Positions 12,245-25,314 of a stretch of DNA of 64,000 nt are shown here, piece by piece; the stretch's first letter is position 1; each line of letters begins with the position of its first letter. This DNA is from Acholoe squamosa. Its lineage: Eukaryota; Annelida; Polychaeta; Phyllodocida; Polynoidae. Position numbers and translations under genes: made by a program. The notes beneath the pieces were generated by a model. That model was not told where the DNA came from. It saw only the letters and a list, made by a program, of their open reading frames with translations, and made no database searches. The stretch covers positions 19,244,641 to 19,308,640 of the forward strand of contig OX439044.1 of assembly GCA_949317995.1 (NCBI GenBank). Reading direction: 5' to 3'.

Positions 12245-15236
12245 CTGTAATGTAAGATTATGGACACAATTAGTCCCGGCATGTATAATACAGAATTTGG
12301 TAAAGAACATTGGGTTATTGGTAAGGGTATGTTCTAACTTGCAGATACAATACCCGTAAGTGACATGTTCTGTCATTATCTTGAAGGGAGAATGTCTGGA
12401 TAACTCAGTACAAGTGACAGTTGAATGTTAAAGTGGCCCGTGGGATGTTAATTTGAGATATTCAAGTTGTGCATTTTCTGTCAACCTGACCCTCTCTGAA
12501 ATTTTGGGTTAGAAAGGTCGAAATATACATTTTCTAACAAACCTTTTGAGAAAACCTTGCAACACTTGAATGAGGCATTTTTGAGAATATGGCCCCTAAT
12601 TCCCACCTCTATTCCCACCCCTTTAATCTCCTTTTTTAAAATCTTAATGGAAGACTTCAGCCGGAATAATAAAGATCTGATACATGACAAAGGTATTTGT
12701 ATGAGTTGACATATTGACAGCATCAAATTGAGAATCACATAGAATTTTCACTTGAACTGCCAAGATTTCCAAACTTCATGCTAAAAGATACCAGATAGAT
12801 ACAAGTTACAAGCTGTTTTTCATGAGTTGACACATTTGACAGCACATATAGGGCACCACCGAAATCTAGGAAAAACCTCAACAAAGAAGTGAAGATTTAT
12901 AATTCTATGGTTATTCCAATCTTTCAGAACATGTGCTAGGAAGTGGCGGGGGTTGATAAGTTCCAGACGATACAAAACCCCTTTCTTTTTATCATCTATG
13001 CTCAGCAGGCATCTAAGAGACACAACAAGGATTCTCTGCATACGTTTACAGTGTAGTTGTCAGAGCCTGGACGAAATCGGAATCTATCGAATTTGATGTG
13101 CAAGTTGGCTCTAGATCCCAACAATGTGGCTGTCCACCCTAGGGTACCGAGGGGCATGATCTGACTGAAAGCTAGTCGGCCCAGAACTGCACATTACCAT
13201 TACAGTAAAGCACAATTAATATTTTTCCAATAATTTCCACACACTAATATAGATAAATCAGGGGTCACCATCTCTGAAGTGCATACATGTACTGTATTGT
13301 ATGATTAAATTATGTGATGTGAATAAATGTTTTGTATCAGGATATAAGAAATGGGATGTATACTAGGTAACTGTTCCAGAAGCGAGCGTTGAGTTGATCT
13401 GATAGAGTGTTTGTATCTGTAATAGTGACATATCTGGGTTATATATCATGCTCTCTGGCTCTGAACTACATGTCTTAAAGCAATCTATGTAGTCTAATGG
13501 TGTGTACTGTACATAGACCATATCCCTTGGCAATCCGACTATCTGCATTCAGCTACCTACCATCTACACCATAGTGGCAATTACAATCCCGTTTTACCCC
13601 CGGCCCATACTGATGTGTGTGCTTATGATATATTTCAGTACCCCTGTGCCCGCGCTATGTGTTCTAAATTGGAGACACCGGCGCTTAAACTAGCCATTTC
13701 GATATGTTATCATCATGATATATTATATCTGTTATGTATTTTGATGTTCTATATCTGATCTATCATGTGTGGCCATCTCGGAAGAAATATCCTTGTTTGC
13801 ACACTATAATCATATGTTCCATAAACAAATCACCGGCAACATTTTCAAATTAAAAATCAATTCTGATTTTTCATTTTACATTTCATTTTTGAACGTTGAT
13901 TTCATTTCCGATTACATGTTGACCTTCCTTGGCCACTGTAAGAATTGGATATGGGATAGTGTGGTAGTAATGCCATCCCCTTTTCGATGATGGTAATAAT
14001 GATAATCACTAAATTGAGAATGTTATCATTTTTCACAGATTTCCTAGGGTTGTCTCAGAGGCTGTAACCCATGAGTGAATAGTATATTTTCACCTCTTGC
14101 GATGTCCACAGAATATAGTACATGGCTACACTTACATAAGGTGAGGCTCCACTACGCGATTTTTGCTGAAAATCGGAGCTATTCTCACAAAAGCAGACAG
14201 AAACACAGATTATAGAGTGGTATTTGTTATTATTCAAGGTGTAAATAGAAGATTGAGAGAGCTTTCTGTTCATGTGGGGAAGGCTTTGTGTACAATCTCA
14301 GGCATATTTTTGTTGCCAAAAGATGTTTTTGTTTACTAAATCAAGTTGACCTAATGTAAATATTGCAGACTTTCACACTGATGACTATCTGCAACTTAAT
14401 ATCAGACAGGTTTGATTTTTACAGTACAAGACCCTGCGATCTGTGTGACTGCTGTGTTGTTATTTATATTTTGCTGTGTTGATGTTTATATATTGAACTC
14501 CCACCCAATCGCAGAGTCTATGCAGGTGCAGGTTAGTTGGTAAATATGGCACACAAGGAGAGAGATCACCTATAAAATAACCCCTGAAATCTCATGTTTA
14601 CAATTTTGAATCTCATGTTTGCACTATAGGAATGTCAACACCCTATACCTTAGGCACTATGGGGATAAAATTAGGTTAGACTGTACCAAAAAATCGCGTA
14701 GTGGAGCCTCACCTATATACAAGAAATTGCATCGTTCCTAGACGAATCTACCTTGAGCAGTAATGACCACAGAAAGTACCTTACTGGCAGAGTTCAGTCG
14801 ACCAATGGATGAATAATATACTATACGAAGGTAGCGGATTGTCCTATCGGCGCCGCCATTGATATAGCTGATTACCAGCGATTATTACTGATAAGATCTA
14901 TCAGATGGGTACCTAATGCCCCCGAGAGGACCGCAGTGAAGCGCTTGGGATTGTTTCATTGGCTAATAATTAAACCAGCTAAGTCGGTATGGGGAAGGGG
15001 AGGGGAAGAGAATTCCAAGCCACGAGTTGTAATTTCTATCACGGACGTTTCAGGTCCGTGTTTCTATCCATTTTCTTCTAATTACCAAGGACTTCATCTA
15101 ATTGAAATTTTAAGTCTGGCCCCAAAATCAGATTCCTTTAAACTAGACTACCTTCTTATTATTTTTGTATCATTCTGAGATGATTTTTATTTGCATTCCA
15201 ATTGTAAAGTGAAATAATGTATACGCATTTTCTTAC
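12245..15236 (-). other. Intron splitting Ig domain 2 (3.0 kb)
   Basis: This intron is bounded by GTAAGA at the 5' side and TTACAG at the 3' side. It contains a ~574-bp element with perfect 25-bp inverted ends (14140-14713). Otherwise it is AT-rich DNA with no supported gene. Confidence 0.7.
14140..14713. mobile_element. ~574-bp element with perfect 25-bp inverted ends
   Basis: The left end begins GGTGAGGCTCCACTACGCGA (14140-14164). Its perfect reverse complement lies at 14689-14713. There is no ORF of note, and target-site duplication is unclear. It sits in the intron that splits Ig domain 2. Confidence 0.65.
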
Positions 15237-15379
15237 CTCCGTCTGAGAGCTGCGAGTCATCTTTGAACCAGGTAAGTTCCGGTTTGGGGTCTGCATTAAT
15301 CTTACACTCAAAGAGGATCTTCTTGCCACCATCTGCCTGTCTGATAACAGGCTTCTGGAGGAAACTGGGAGCCGCGCCT
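15237..15379 (-). CDS. twitchin: Twitchin-family gene, first half of Ig domain 2
   Basis: The exon is 143 nt, phase 2 in and phase 1 out. Its frame reads GAAPSFLQKPVIRQ, then the B strand with cysteine (KKILFECKINA), the DPKPELTWF core with the conserved tryptophan, and ends at SQLSDG plus G. The acceptor is CTTTTTCCAG and the donor is GACGGAG|GTAAGA. The domain is cut in the middle and completed by 12089-12244: the joined reading SDG-GRYKYICKEE is normal for an I-set domain. The acceptor is a tandem AGAG, so a second acceptor two bases further (exon end 15377) would suit a phase-1 upstream exon. The B-strand cysteine is kept here, but its F-strand partner is missing from the second half. Confidence 0.8.
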
Positions 15380-18300
15380 CTGGAAAAAGGAAAATGGTAT
15401 TACTGACTGAGTTTAAATTGCATATGTTTTCAAGCAATGACTTTTTTTTCAAAATTGAGATGTGTTTTAAACTGTATGACGATTAATTGTTGATTGCACA
15501 AACTCTTAAAATGTATAAATTCGGAGAGAAATATTTCTTAGCCAAGGGGTGTATGCAGAATTGACAGACACGCATTCTGCAATGAAGCAACTCCTTATAA
15601 ACTACGCAAATAAAGGGTTTTCAATGGAAAAACGTTGTTGGCCGTCTTCAGCATAATATCCTGCTCACCATTAAGAAAAGAAGGGAATAGAAATATGCAT
15701 GTTTGCACAGTAGGATGCCTTGATATGCTATGTATTGTTACATATGACACTTTCACCAGTTATTAAGATAATTAGAGTCTATTTACTTCTCTATACTGCG
15801 GGCATGACAGTGTCAATTGCGACGCAGAATTCAAATATGAGGGATCTGTCTACACCAGATTATATATGGTACCGCCAGATGGGAAATGATAACATGCCTA
15901 TTTCTTAGAGTCATCATTTTTATTATATCAAAAACACTATTGACGCGATAGACTACCATGGCTTTTTTGGATGTGGATCCATCCACATTGGAACCAGCCT
16001 TGGTAAATAACTATAAGTTGCTGTTACAGACAACGATCGTCATTTCTCGCTGAATAAACTCAATTATTTCTCTGCCCACACCCCTGTAAGGGAGGCTAGG
16101 TCGAACACAAACTGATAAACTAGCGTGGAACCATCTAGGAAAACAGCTAGGCTGTGTGCACAAGGGCCCCTTGAATTATTTGTACGTGGGTGCTTTTTCT
16201 GCTCACCAATAGCTCACAGTAGGTAGGAGCAGACTTATGGTTGGTGTGGTTGGCGCTAGGTGGCAGCTATGTCTTGCTGTGACGGGTAGTAGAGTCAGGT
16301 GGTCGGCACAAACATGAGAGATAACTTATGAACTATCACCAACCTGGGGATTGTGGATTCAACAGACTGGTTCTTATATTTGTTTTAGCAGATGTTTATT
16401 CCGAATCTAGCAGAACAAGGGGTTGGATAACGGACTAGTTATAAACATGATTGCCGTTAAATTGCAATTTCGCATTGACATGTCTTTTCCGGTGGTTTAA
16501 TTGACAATTGCATATAAAACAGATTTGGATAGGCCTTTATATTAGAGAAAATCAAGAATTGAAAAGCATTTCTTTCTGTGGCGAAGCTCTTTCTAGGATG
16601 TGCACCTGAAATGAATAGATCTCACAGATATTACGTGTGCCTTCTTCATCACATGGAAAAATAACTCTAACCATGTGCCCAGTGACAATGTATACGATAT
16701 CCATGTATAGATCACGTGATAAATAGATCCCCAGCAAACCTGTCATCTATGCCTAAAGTACCAGACCAAAATCGTTTTAGAATTCGTATCAGGAGTACTG
16801 GAAATAAGCTTGATGATCAGTCAGTTGTTGTTCCTTGTTTCCCTGCTGTCCACCTGAGATGACTAGGCTATTTGATTACAGGGTATACTGAGCTCAAATT
16901 CTTCCATTTCAGACAATTATATACAGATAGAATCTTCTGATGCTTCCCTGTCGCTTTCCCTTCGATGTCAAATATTGTTTTTCATTCACCTAAGAATATC
17001 AGAAAATATATGAATCATCTTCATTCTAAATTCAATCCAAATTACCCATTATGAATATCTCTAAACCGATGATGATCATAACTAAATTAATTGAATCAAC
17101 AACGTCAAATTTCAGCTTGATGTCTGTAGGAGTACCCTGGAGGCAGGGTTTGCTGGCTGCCAGAAACCTGCCCGGGAAGGTGTTGGCGGAAGCCACAACG
17201 ATGCCACAATAATGTTGACAATGTTGTGAAATGCGATCTACTTCGTCTATTTTCGTGCGGACGTGCACTGGTCGACCCCTTGGCTTGTAGCATACAGATC
17301 AAATGTCATAAGATGGTGAGCTCCATATGATCCCTGTGTTTGCACGGCCTAGTCTATGTGTCATAACCCACTTGCTCCTGAACATGAGCAACCGGAGGTA
17401 CCTACTCAGAGCGTGCAAATCATTGTTTGCTGTATTCTCCATAGGAAAGTGCTCAGCGTTGTGGACAGGGGATGGTGAGCTACAGAAAGATATTGGGAAG
17501 CATAGAAAGATGCAGGTTACAAATGTATAGCTTCAGAATGTATCCCTGGGGAATGTTTTGGTGCACTGAGAGCCATAGCTTTATCTCAATGGCCAAATAA
17601 ATGCGCCATCCATCATAATAAACCGGGAGTCAAGTGGACAGGCCACGTGGCCTGTGCGTGGCTGCTGAGGCTACCCTTCAAACATTCTTAAACATGGGTA
17701 TGTGTTATTTGCTGACCACAGCAAAGCCTTGTGGTTACATACATATTCCCTGACCCACGACTGAGTGGGGTGAGCTTCCTTTGGAGTCAGCAGAACTGAA
17801 TGCCTTGGATCCACCCCCATTCCCTATCCTACACCGTAACTCTGTGTCACCCAGATTTCTACCTGCAGAAAGTGCCTCTGAAATGGACTTTTTACCCATG
17901 GTGGAGATGGTGCCACCCAGCCAGTACCAATGAGCGATAATAACCCCACTTCCCGTCAGCTTCATGGGAGGCAGTGGTAGCAATGGCGAAGGTTAAAGTT
18001 CAAGCCCCCGTGGTGGGAGAAGGTTATATAAAAAGTGATCTTTTCTGGCAAGAAGAAGGAACACTATTATTACCCCCACTGGAGGGTATGGGCTTAGTCA
18101 GCATTATTTGATAGGCTCTGGAGTAGCACCTCCTCTCTGTAGTTATCTACAGGCTACAAAGAGTACCTGGAATTTTCCATTGACTGTGGGGAACATCAAG
18201 AATCTATGGCCCTATTTATTAGAATAAATAGGGGTATTCCAGGTAGTAAAGTGTATAACTGTTGGCCAATTATTGTGGTTTCAGTAGCTAACCTCCTTGA

Positions 18301-20934
18301 TCGAGGTTGACATAGTATCCCTGCATTCTATATCTGTCAGATATTGATTTCAATATAATGTCGATGATTGATTGACATCGCATAACTCTATGTTCACGTA
18401 TAATGTGCAGAGCAATGGTTACTGTTCACGGAGCATCAGACAATCAAAGCATATACATACAGATGGCTCTAGGATCTGGGTTTGACTCCTGTTTAGGTAC
18501 TTCTAGACTGCTCAAGCGACTAGCCATGTAAATTATTTCGTGTGGAGCTTATCATGAAAGGCTGGAGGAGAGAGGACTAGGAGAGAGCAAGGCTAGGTGA
18601 AGACAAATTCAGACAACCCAACAGCAGGGATGTAAGTCAATATGTATAAAATATTCTTAAGATACACAAAAGTGAAGTTCTGAATTCATTGTAAAAAATT
18701 ACAAAACTCGAATTATGGAAGGAAAATCTATAGTCATGGAGAATTCATAAAAATTCTGAAATCAGGCAAAATTCTGAAAACTTACATCTCTGCAACAGCC
18801 CAGAATGCAGATATACAAGGTGACAAATTGACAGAAAGATACTTGCACTAATATAATAGGGGTATCTTTCTCTAACGTATCTTATTCTTGGGTATTTTTG
18901 TTGTTGTTTTTGTTTGCTTTTTATTTTTGCTGTTTTGTAGTGTTTTAGTAGAGATTGAATTATTGAATTTGAACTTTTCCTTTTCTTAAAAGAGGTGGCA
19001 TTGAAAAAAGTAGCTTTTCAACGTTGAAAATTAGGCCACCAGTTAAGATCTACATGTTAGCATCTACAATGCACCCCACATCCCCTAGCTATTTGGTGTG
19101 TGACCTGCTTTGAGCTGCTCAGGGATGCTCTTCATTCAGAGTGTTTCCACAGGTGTTACCCTGCAGTTAGTAGCACTTCAATGCCTCAGTTATGAACGTG
19201 CTACAGGTTTCTTCATTCATTCACCTCAAAGCATCTTATGACCATGCTGAGCACCTCCAAACTGTCCCTACTGACTGCGAGCAGCTCGGAAGCTTCCCCT
19301 AATGCTATTTATACCGCGACTCAGTCTCTGATGACTGCCAAGGGTCCCAGCTCCTAGTCAGCTCTCCACCCAACTATCTACTACCTATACACCAACAGGA
19401 GTCCTCCTCAGAGGCACCAGAATCAGGCCGTGACTTCGAGAGCAGCTCCTAGACCACCTGACATAGAGTCATGTCTGGATCAGTGAATGTAGTGGCATTT
19501 ACATTACAAATGAATGGCATTGTAGGAAACTATTTGCCATAAGCTATAGATGTACTGTCATATAGCATACTGTTCCTATCATAGATGTATAAATTTTCTT
19601 TTGGTACCACCAGCTGTTAAAATAAACAGTGGAAAACCGCTTGATAAAAAGCTGAATTGATTCTAGGACTAAGCCCTTGGGTTTTAGCAGTATCATATGC
19701 GTGGTAGTTGGTTTAGCTACGTATGTCTTTTCCTTCTCCTTCTTTGAATAAAATATTTCTTCAATAATTTAATCAGAGAAAATTGAGGACATATATGATA
19801 AAGAATCTGTTTGGTGACCTGTAATTACTTGTACTTGGCCTAGGTGTATCACTTTCTTGCACTGCAAAGCTCTATCCCCCACAACTTCATTTATGTGTGT
19901 AAGACCTGTCAAAGGACTGAGGAGGTCGACGGGTGCCAGGAAGTCTCTTCTATAGGAAGGCCCAAGTAACGTATCATGTCTGTTTAGACCTTGGGGAGAG
20001 GTCTTAGACATTCTCAAGGGATGAGTCAAATATACCCTACTCATAGTTCTCATAGCCGGCAAAACACCGCCATAAGCACAGATCTGTTAGGTTTGATCGC
20101 ACACTAGAGTTGCCAAGAGTGTGTCCTTGGCATTGCCGTATGTTATTATCAGTAGTGTCCTACAGGCGTTCCTTGAAGTTGGAATTTGTGCCAAGGCCAG
20201 GTCAAGATTAAACGAATCACTCTTGCCAAACTGTATAATTGATTAGGGAAGATACATAGAGACTGGCTGTCGGTACAGAAAACCGTACCTAATTCGCCAT
20301 TAGACTTAGAGCCCTTTCAGGGAAGATACCTATATTTTAGCCTTGATAACCTTTATATCAGTGCCCCCACCCTAATCGCTGAGCTCCCTGTTGATCCCAA
20401 CCCCCTGCTCAGAGAAAGGTTTCAATCCTGATGATATTATTAATAATTTACTACATTTTCAACAACTGAAACGCTCTTCATAATAAAAATGTAAACAGGA
20501 GCAGTTTGTGTGCAAATGAAAGCTTTTAAATACATATCTCCTCTTAGTGTGTTGCACAATATTACAAAAATATCATTAATGGTGTCAGAAGAGCTATTCA
20601 AGGCAAGCAGGCTATGCCCCCTGTGATGGCATCAAATGCTCCGGTGAGGATTCCAATGTCCATGGCCAGGGGTGGGCAGCTGTCGCAATGTTGCAAAAAA
20701 ATGTGTGACAGAGAGCTTGATAATGCATCAGTGACATTGGGGATGATCTGGGCTTTCTGAATCTGAAAGAATTTTGTAAATATTCTAACTAGAACCAAAG
20801 TTATGACGTTTTAAATTACTGCCCAATTTGAAAGAATTGCCCAATTTGAAAGAAAAAAATAAACTGTTTCACCTTAAGGTCTAAATAGCCAATGATGAAC
20901 TCTCACTGTTAGATTGGAGCAATATACTCCTCAT

Positions 20935-21640
20935 TTGCTCCCAAATCTTCTAGAATTGATACCTGTTCAGATTTTAAAGGAAGAATCTGAAAATTTACTT
21001 GAAGCAATATGCCTCCAAAGACCATTGAGATGGCATAAGATTTAATGACAGAATCTGAAGATTTTCTTGTAGAAGTTTGTCACCTAAATGCTTTGAGGAA
21101 GAATCTAAAAGATTTCTTGGAGTAATGTAGAGATATTGTGTCTAAATGAGCTAGAACATACCAATAGAATATGTAATTTTTCTTGGAGCAATTCTCCATG
21201 AGAATGCTGCAAACCCATTAATTTGCCAACCTGATATTTTAAGGTAAAATCTCAAAATTATCTCGCAGCAGACCCTGAAATGTTTTGTTGCTATGCCTCC
21301 TCCCCATCCCCTACAATACCCCAGTTTAGAACAGAGAATTTAAAAAGATCTTCAAGCAGCAATTTGCCACCTAAATCCCCAACACCACACTGTTTTGAGC
21401 CTGAAATTTAAATATTTCCTCAAAGTAATTTGCCCCTTAAATCCTCTAGAACACAACCTTTAGAGGTACCCAGGTAAACCATTAAACTTTTTTGTGGTTC
21501 GGGGGGGGGGGGTATGCTTGGGAGTGTGCCTGCCCAAAAAAAAAAAAATACACCAATTTTGACAAATAGAAGCTGAAAATCTCCTCAGACTAATTTGCCC
21601 ACCAATCCCATTGAAACGCATTGCTAGACCGATTCGTATG
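20935..21640. repeat. Old degenerate tandem repeat, ~70-80-bp unit
   Basis: About eight diverged units share an AGAATCTGAAAATTTTCTTGGAGCAA-like start (written here as a rough consensus), then TTTGCC(A/C)CCTAAATC and CTAGAACA. Unit length varies. No frame is maintained, so this is not protein coding. Confidence 0.55.
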
Positions 21641-21999
21641 TTTGCTCCAGCACTTTGTGATATGCCCACCCCTTCATGGCTGATTTGACGGCAGACTCCT
21701 CATATAAAAAGGAATGCCATGGATAAAGTTGAGCTGTGTGTAACCAAGAGGGGAGCATCTTGCAGGTTGTATAGATAACTGAAGAGTGTAAACATAGAGG
21801 GCTGAAGGTGTGTGGCTAGTGCAGTAAGACCGAGATTCACAGCACAGGAGGGTTTATATAACCTTTCACTGCACAATCAGATAACATAGCACCCTGTGTA
21901 CATGTCGTTATCACTGGGTAAAGCCACACCCACTGTTGGGGCATTCACCCCACATGGTCTGGAGCACTGCCAGGCCCCTGGCAATAGGCATTATATATA

Positions 22000-23488
22000 G
22001 GGTAGATTAACCTAAAGACGACCGTTCCTGTGCAGGCCTTCAATGAGGGTTTTGTAGTGGGTAATATCTCTGAGAGTTTAAGGTCCTCAGACTTCCAAAA
22101 GGCACTGAATGAAAGATAATTGTTTAGGCTTTTTTAACTGCTATATCTTGAAAATCTATGTGTATAATATATATCTAGTTTATCACCCTTACTAAGAACA
22201 TTCCATTTAGTTCATTTTCACCTTGAGATGACCACTTTGTACCTTGAGACGGCCACTTGATACACAGCCTTTGAATGGGGCCATTTTCATTAAGCAATAA
22301 TTTCAAAAAAGAATAAGTGTCTTACATAAATATACAATATAATGTTACTGTTGATGGTGCTGTATTGTAATGAAAATGTATGTTTTGCAGCAGCTAAATT
22401 GGAAGGGATATTTCAGTAAAGATTATGTTCATCGTAGTTGCCATTCCCATCCAATTAGAGGTAATAATCCTAGCCCTGCATTAAAAGGACTTAGTTTTAT
22501 GATTATCTATTAATATCCACCACATTAACATTTTGCTTGACTTAGCATTTATGTTCTTGATGTCATACGGTTCCTTTGCATACTACTCATAATAGGAAAA
22601 CAGCAAAGTTTGAAACCCATGCATAGAGATATCATCTAGGGAATGCAATGTCCCAAGATATTATGGATATGAATCTTCTGATGTAATCCTACATAATCAG
22701 TGGTTTCTACCCAATTAAAGGCAAAACTCTCTCTCTGAGTGGTGGTCGACTCAAGGTGAAATGGTGGTCATCTCAAGGTGAAATTGGCATGCCTGGGAAA
22801 ATGACTGCTAAACTGAAAGTATTTAACATTTCTGAACATTTGTTTATGTCACCATTTACTCATGATATATATCTATGTCTAGAATCAATATTTGGTACAT
22901 GTGAACAATCTGAATGTTCAGAATCTGCAACCAAAGTTAAAGATTTCTGGAGAAATGGCCAGTTGGCCATGATAAAAAACCAGTCAAACATGGGTACTTT
23001 GGTGTATTGTTATTTAGAGAATAGACAACGATTTTCTTCACATCGAGACTGTCTGTTGTTCTATAATGCACGAATGCATCTGAGTGCATTATAGAACAAC
23101 AGACAGTCAAGATGTGAAGAAAGAGTTGTCTATTGTCTTTATAAAACTTGAACATTAACTTGGGAAAGTTAAACACCCAATCAAGATATGCTCAGACCAA
23201 TCTGTGGCCCTTGTTTTCTGTACAGCTATGGTGACCTTGCTCAGGCGTGCACTGTACTCCTATAACGCACTCAAGGTCACTTCTATTGTGCAGCAGAGCA
23301 CTACCAGCTGTTTTATAAACAATGATAACTACTCAACATATCATAGGTGGCCAGTCCATGGGATACTATAACACCTTTACTTCAGGAATATTAGAGGTAC
23401 AGCCCCATACAGTAGATGTAAAAGTGAGAAAAACAAGGTGGCAGGTGGTCAACTCAAGGTATGTGGTCGTCTTTAGGTTAACCTACCC
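22000..23488. mobile_element. 1.49-kb element with 24-bp inverted ends and repeated subterminal words
   Basis: The left end GGGTAGATTAACCTAAAGAC (continuing GACC, 22000-22023) matches the reverse complement of 23465-23488 with one difference. Inside, a word close to GTGGTCNNCTCAAGGTG recurs in both orientations (about 22233, 22740, 22763 and 23445), as expected for transposase-binding sites. It also encloses a 53-nt-armed hairpin (23019-23136). The 112-codon ORF at 22756-23094 runs into the hairpin and is not convincing as a gene. Confidence 0.65.
23019..23136. repeat. Long hairpin inside the 1.49-kb element
   Basis: The arms are about 53 nt each (23019-23071 and 23084-23136). The inner halves match perfectly over GTCTGTTGTTCTATAATGCAC, and a 12-nt loop separates them. 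The outer parts carry a few mismatches. Confidence 0.75.
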
Positions 23489-23827
23489 TCGAGACGTTAG
23501 GCATGCATCACAATCTCCTCCCACAGCTACTCATAAAAGTATACTCATCTATCACCATTATGGTAGAAAGGTTATTCAACCGAGGCACGCAAATAGAACT
23601 ACCGTGAGTTTCCGGTGGTATTTGGAGTCGTTTTTTTGTTTGGTGAGGACTAAATTGAGATTTTTCTCTGTAACATGAGCATCGTGGGGAGCATTTATGT
23701 GAAGAAAACATGGCGATGCAAAGACGAGAGGATTATGAGCATAATTCCGGTGAGCAAATAATCTATATATAAAAAACGGCACTCTAATCATCGAAGAATT
23801 GCCCCCGCGCTAGGCCATGGTTCTACA

Positions 23828-24550
23828 CTGAAAACCCAATGCTACAGTAGGGTCGTCATATTTTACGACTTTATGGTCGTCATTCCTTTGTTAAAACCTT
23901 AAGTCGTCATTCTGAGCAATGTACTACTAGTCTGGTGAAATGCCACGAGGCCCACTAGATGAATTCGTGTTATGTGCATGATGCACCCCAGGTATTATAT
24001 ATAGGCTCATATCCAGAGGCGGATCCAGAAGGGGGGCACGTGACCCCTTAGGCCCCCCCTGGATCCGACCCTGATATCTACATTAAAATGATTGTATTGA
24101 CCGTTGTAAAATTAATCTAAGAATTATTTCACACATTCTTCCCATAGAAATAAGAATGATTTGGTAAAACACCTAGAAAGCAATACGGATCATTCCAGTG
24201 TAGACACCTTATTTGTGTATTGTGCAATAGTATGATCACTTCTTGACAAAGTATGCCACATAATAGATATGAACACAGATACTGGTCATTTGAACCTATG
24301 ATGGTGCATAGAAATTCCCAGTACCGCAATACACATTAATTGATGGGCAGGGAAGATTAACTTTTATTTCTTTTCGATAATATTATTAAAGATAACACTG
24401 CAATGCATGATCATTATACAGCACGATATGGATTAATGGTGCAGTTACAGTGACGGTAACCGACAATTCTGGGTCGTCAGTGACGACCTTAGGCCATCAT
24501 ATTTGACGACCTAATGACGAATTTAGGTTGTAGTTTCAGGTATTGTCAAG
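23828..24550. mobile_element. Possible degraded GTCGTCA-rich inverted element
   Basis: GTCGTCA-type words cluster at both ends (about 23852-23910 and 24470-24520) in opposing senses. The right part, TTAGGTTGTAGTTTCAGGTATTGTCAA (quoted as a loose similarity), resembles the palindromic element at 47690-47905. The limits are uncertain. Confidence 0.35.
24013..24073. mobile_element. 61-bp miniature inverted-repeat element with ATAT duplication
   Basis: The left end CCAGAGGCGGATCCAG and the right end CTGGATCCGACCCTG face each other. ATAT occurs immediately on both sides (24009-24012, 24074-24077). Similar ends occur at 3604-3744 and 49807-49958. Confidence 0.5.
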
Positions 24551-25240
24551 TTGAATGAACGCAGGCATTCATTCGTACACTTATACCAAATCAATTTATG
24601 CTCGGTGTGTACATCTATGATAACCATCTTGGGCATCACCATTATCTCACATGATAGGCACCGTAGTCTTCCCCATCTGAGAAGCAGTTACTACCATATG
24701 TGTAATTACAATGTTATCCTCTTGCATGGATATAATGTCGATTGTAACAGCTTAATTTGAAAAAGTATAGTTTCTCTGTAACACAAAGGACATCAATGGG
24801 AGGAACCATAATTTCAGTCTGGGCTGAGGCCCCAGACTGGGGCTCAATGATCTTGAGGGGCAACTCACATCTGAGATCTACATAGCTGCTCTGTCGTCTT
24901 CAATCAGATATATCATAAACAGCTGCAAACCCAGCCAACACTGATCTATTCCTCCATTTCCCACACTTAAAAGCATGTTTTCTCTTTTCGCATGCAAGCA
25001 CAAAGCTGTAGAAGGAATGCGCTGACTTGGCCAAGTATCATACTACACTCTGTGGAGCTGTCATGTCTAACGTAAACCATCCACGTATATGGCCTCAGTA
25101 AAAGACTCAGTGCCAAACTCCTTTATTTTCGCCCACTCATTTTCAATGCTCAAGAGAACCCCACTCTCAACAGCAGTACCAGAAAGGCATTGGTTTGGAA
25201 ATCAATCCAAACTCTGGCTCAGTGCTCTATGTACACGTTC

Positions 25241-25314
25241 TGCGCGTGCGCACGGCTGACCGTAAATACCGAGGTGACATTTGCTTTGGCGGCTGCTTAT
25301 TGGAGCTGACGTAA
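25241..25314. promoter_or_regulatory. Promoter-like cluster: NRF1 site, CCAAT box, CRE
   Basis: Minus-strand TGCGCACGCGCA (25241-25252) fits the NRF1 consensus YGCGCAYGCGCR exactly. It is followed by ATTGG (inverted CCAAT, about 25299-25303) and TGACGTAA (25307-25314). Such a combination is typical of housekeeping promoters, yet it lies inside the giant intron with no recognised gene beside it. Confidence 0.35.

Noticed and set aside
18476-18496. tRNA B-box-like GGTTTGACTCC
   Set aside because: No A box, acceptor stem or cloverleaf could be built around it.
22756-23094. 112-codon plus-strand ORF
   Set aside because: It lies inside an inverted-repeat element and runs into a hairpin; not transposase-like.
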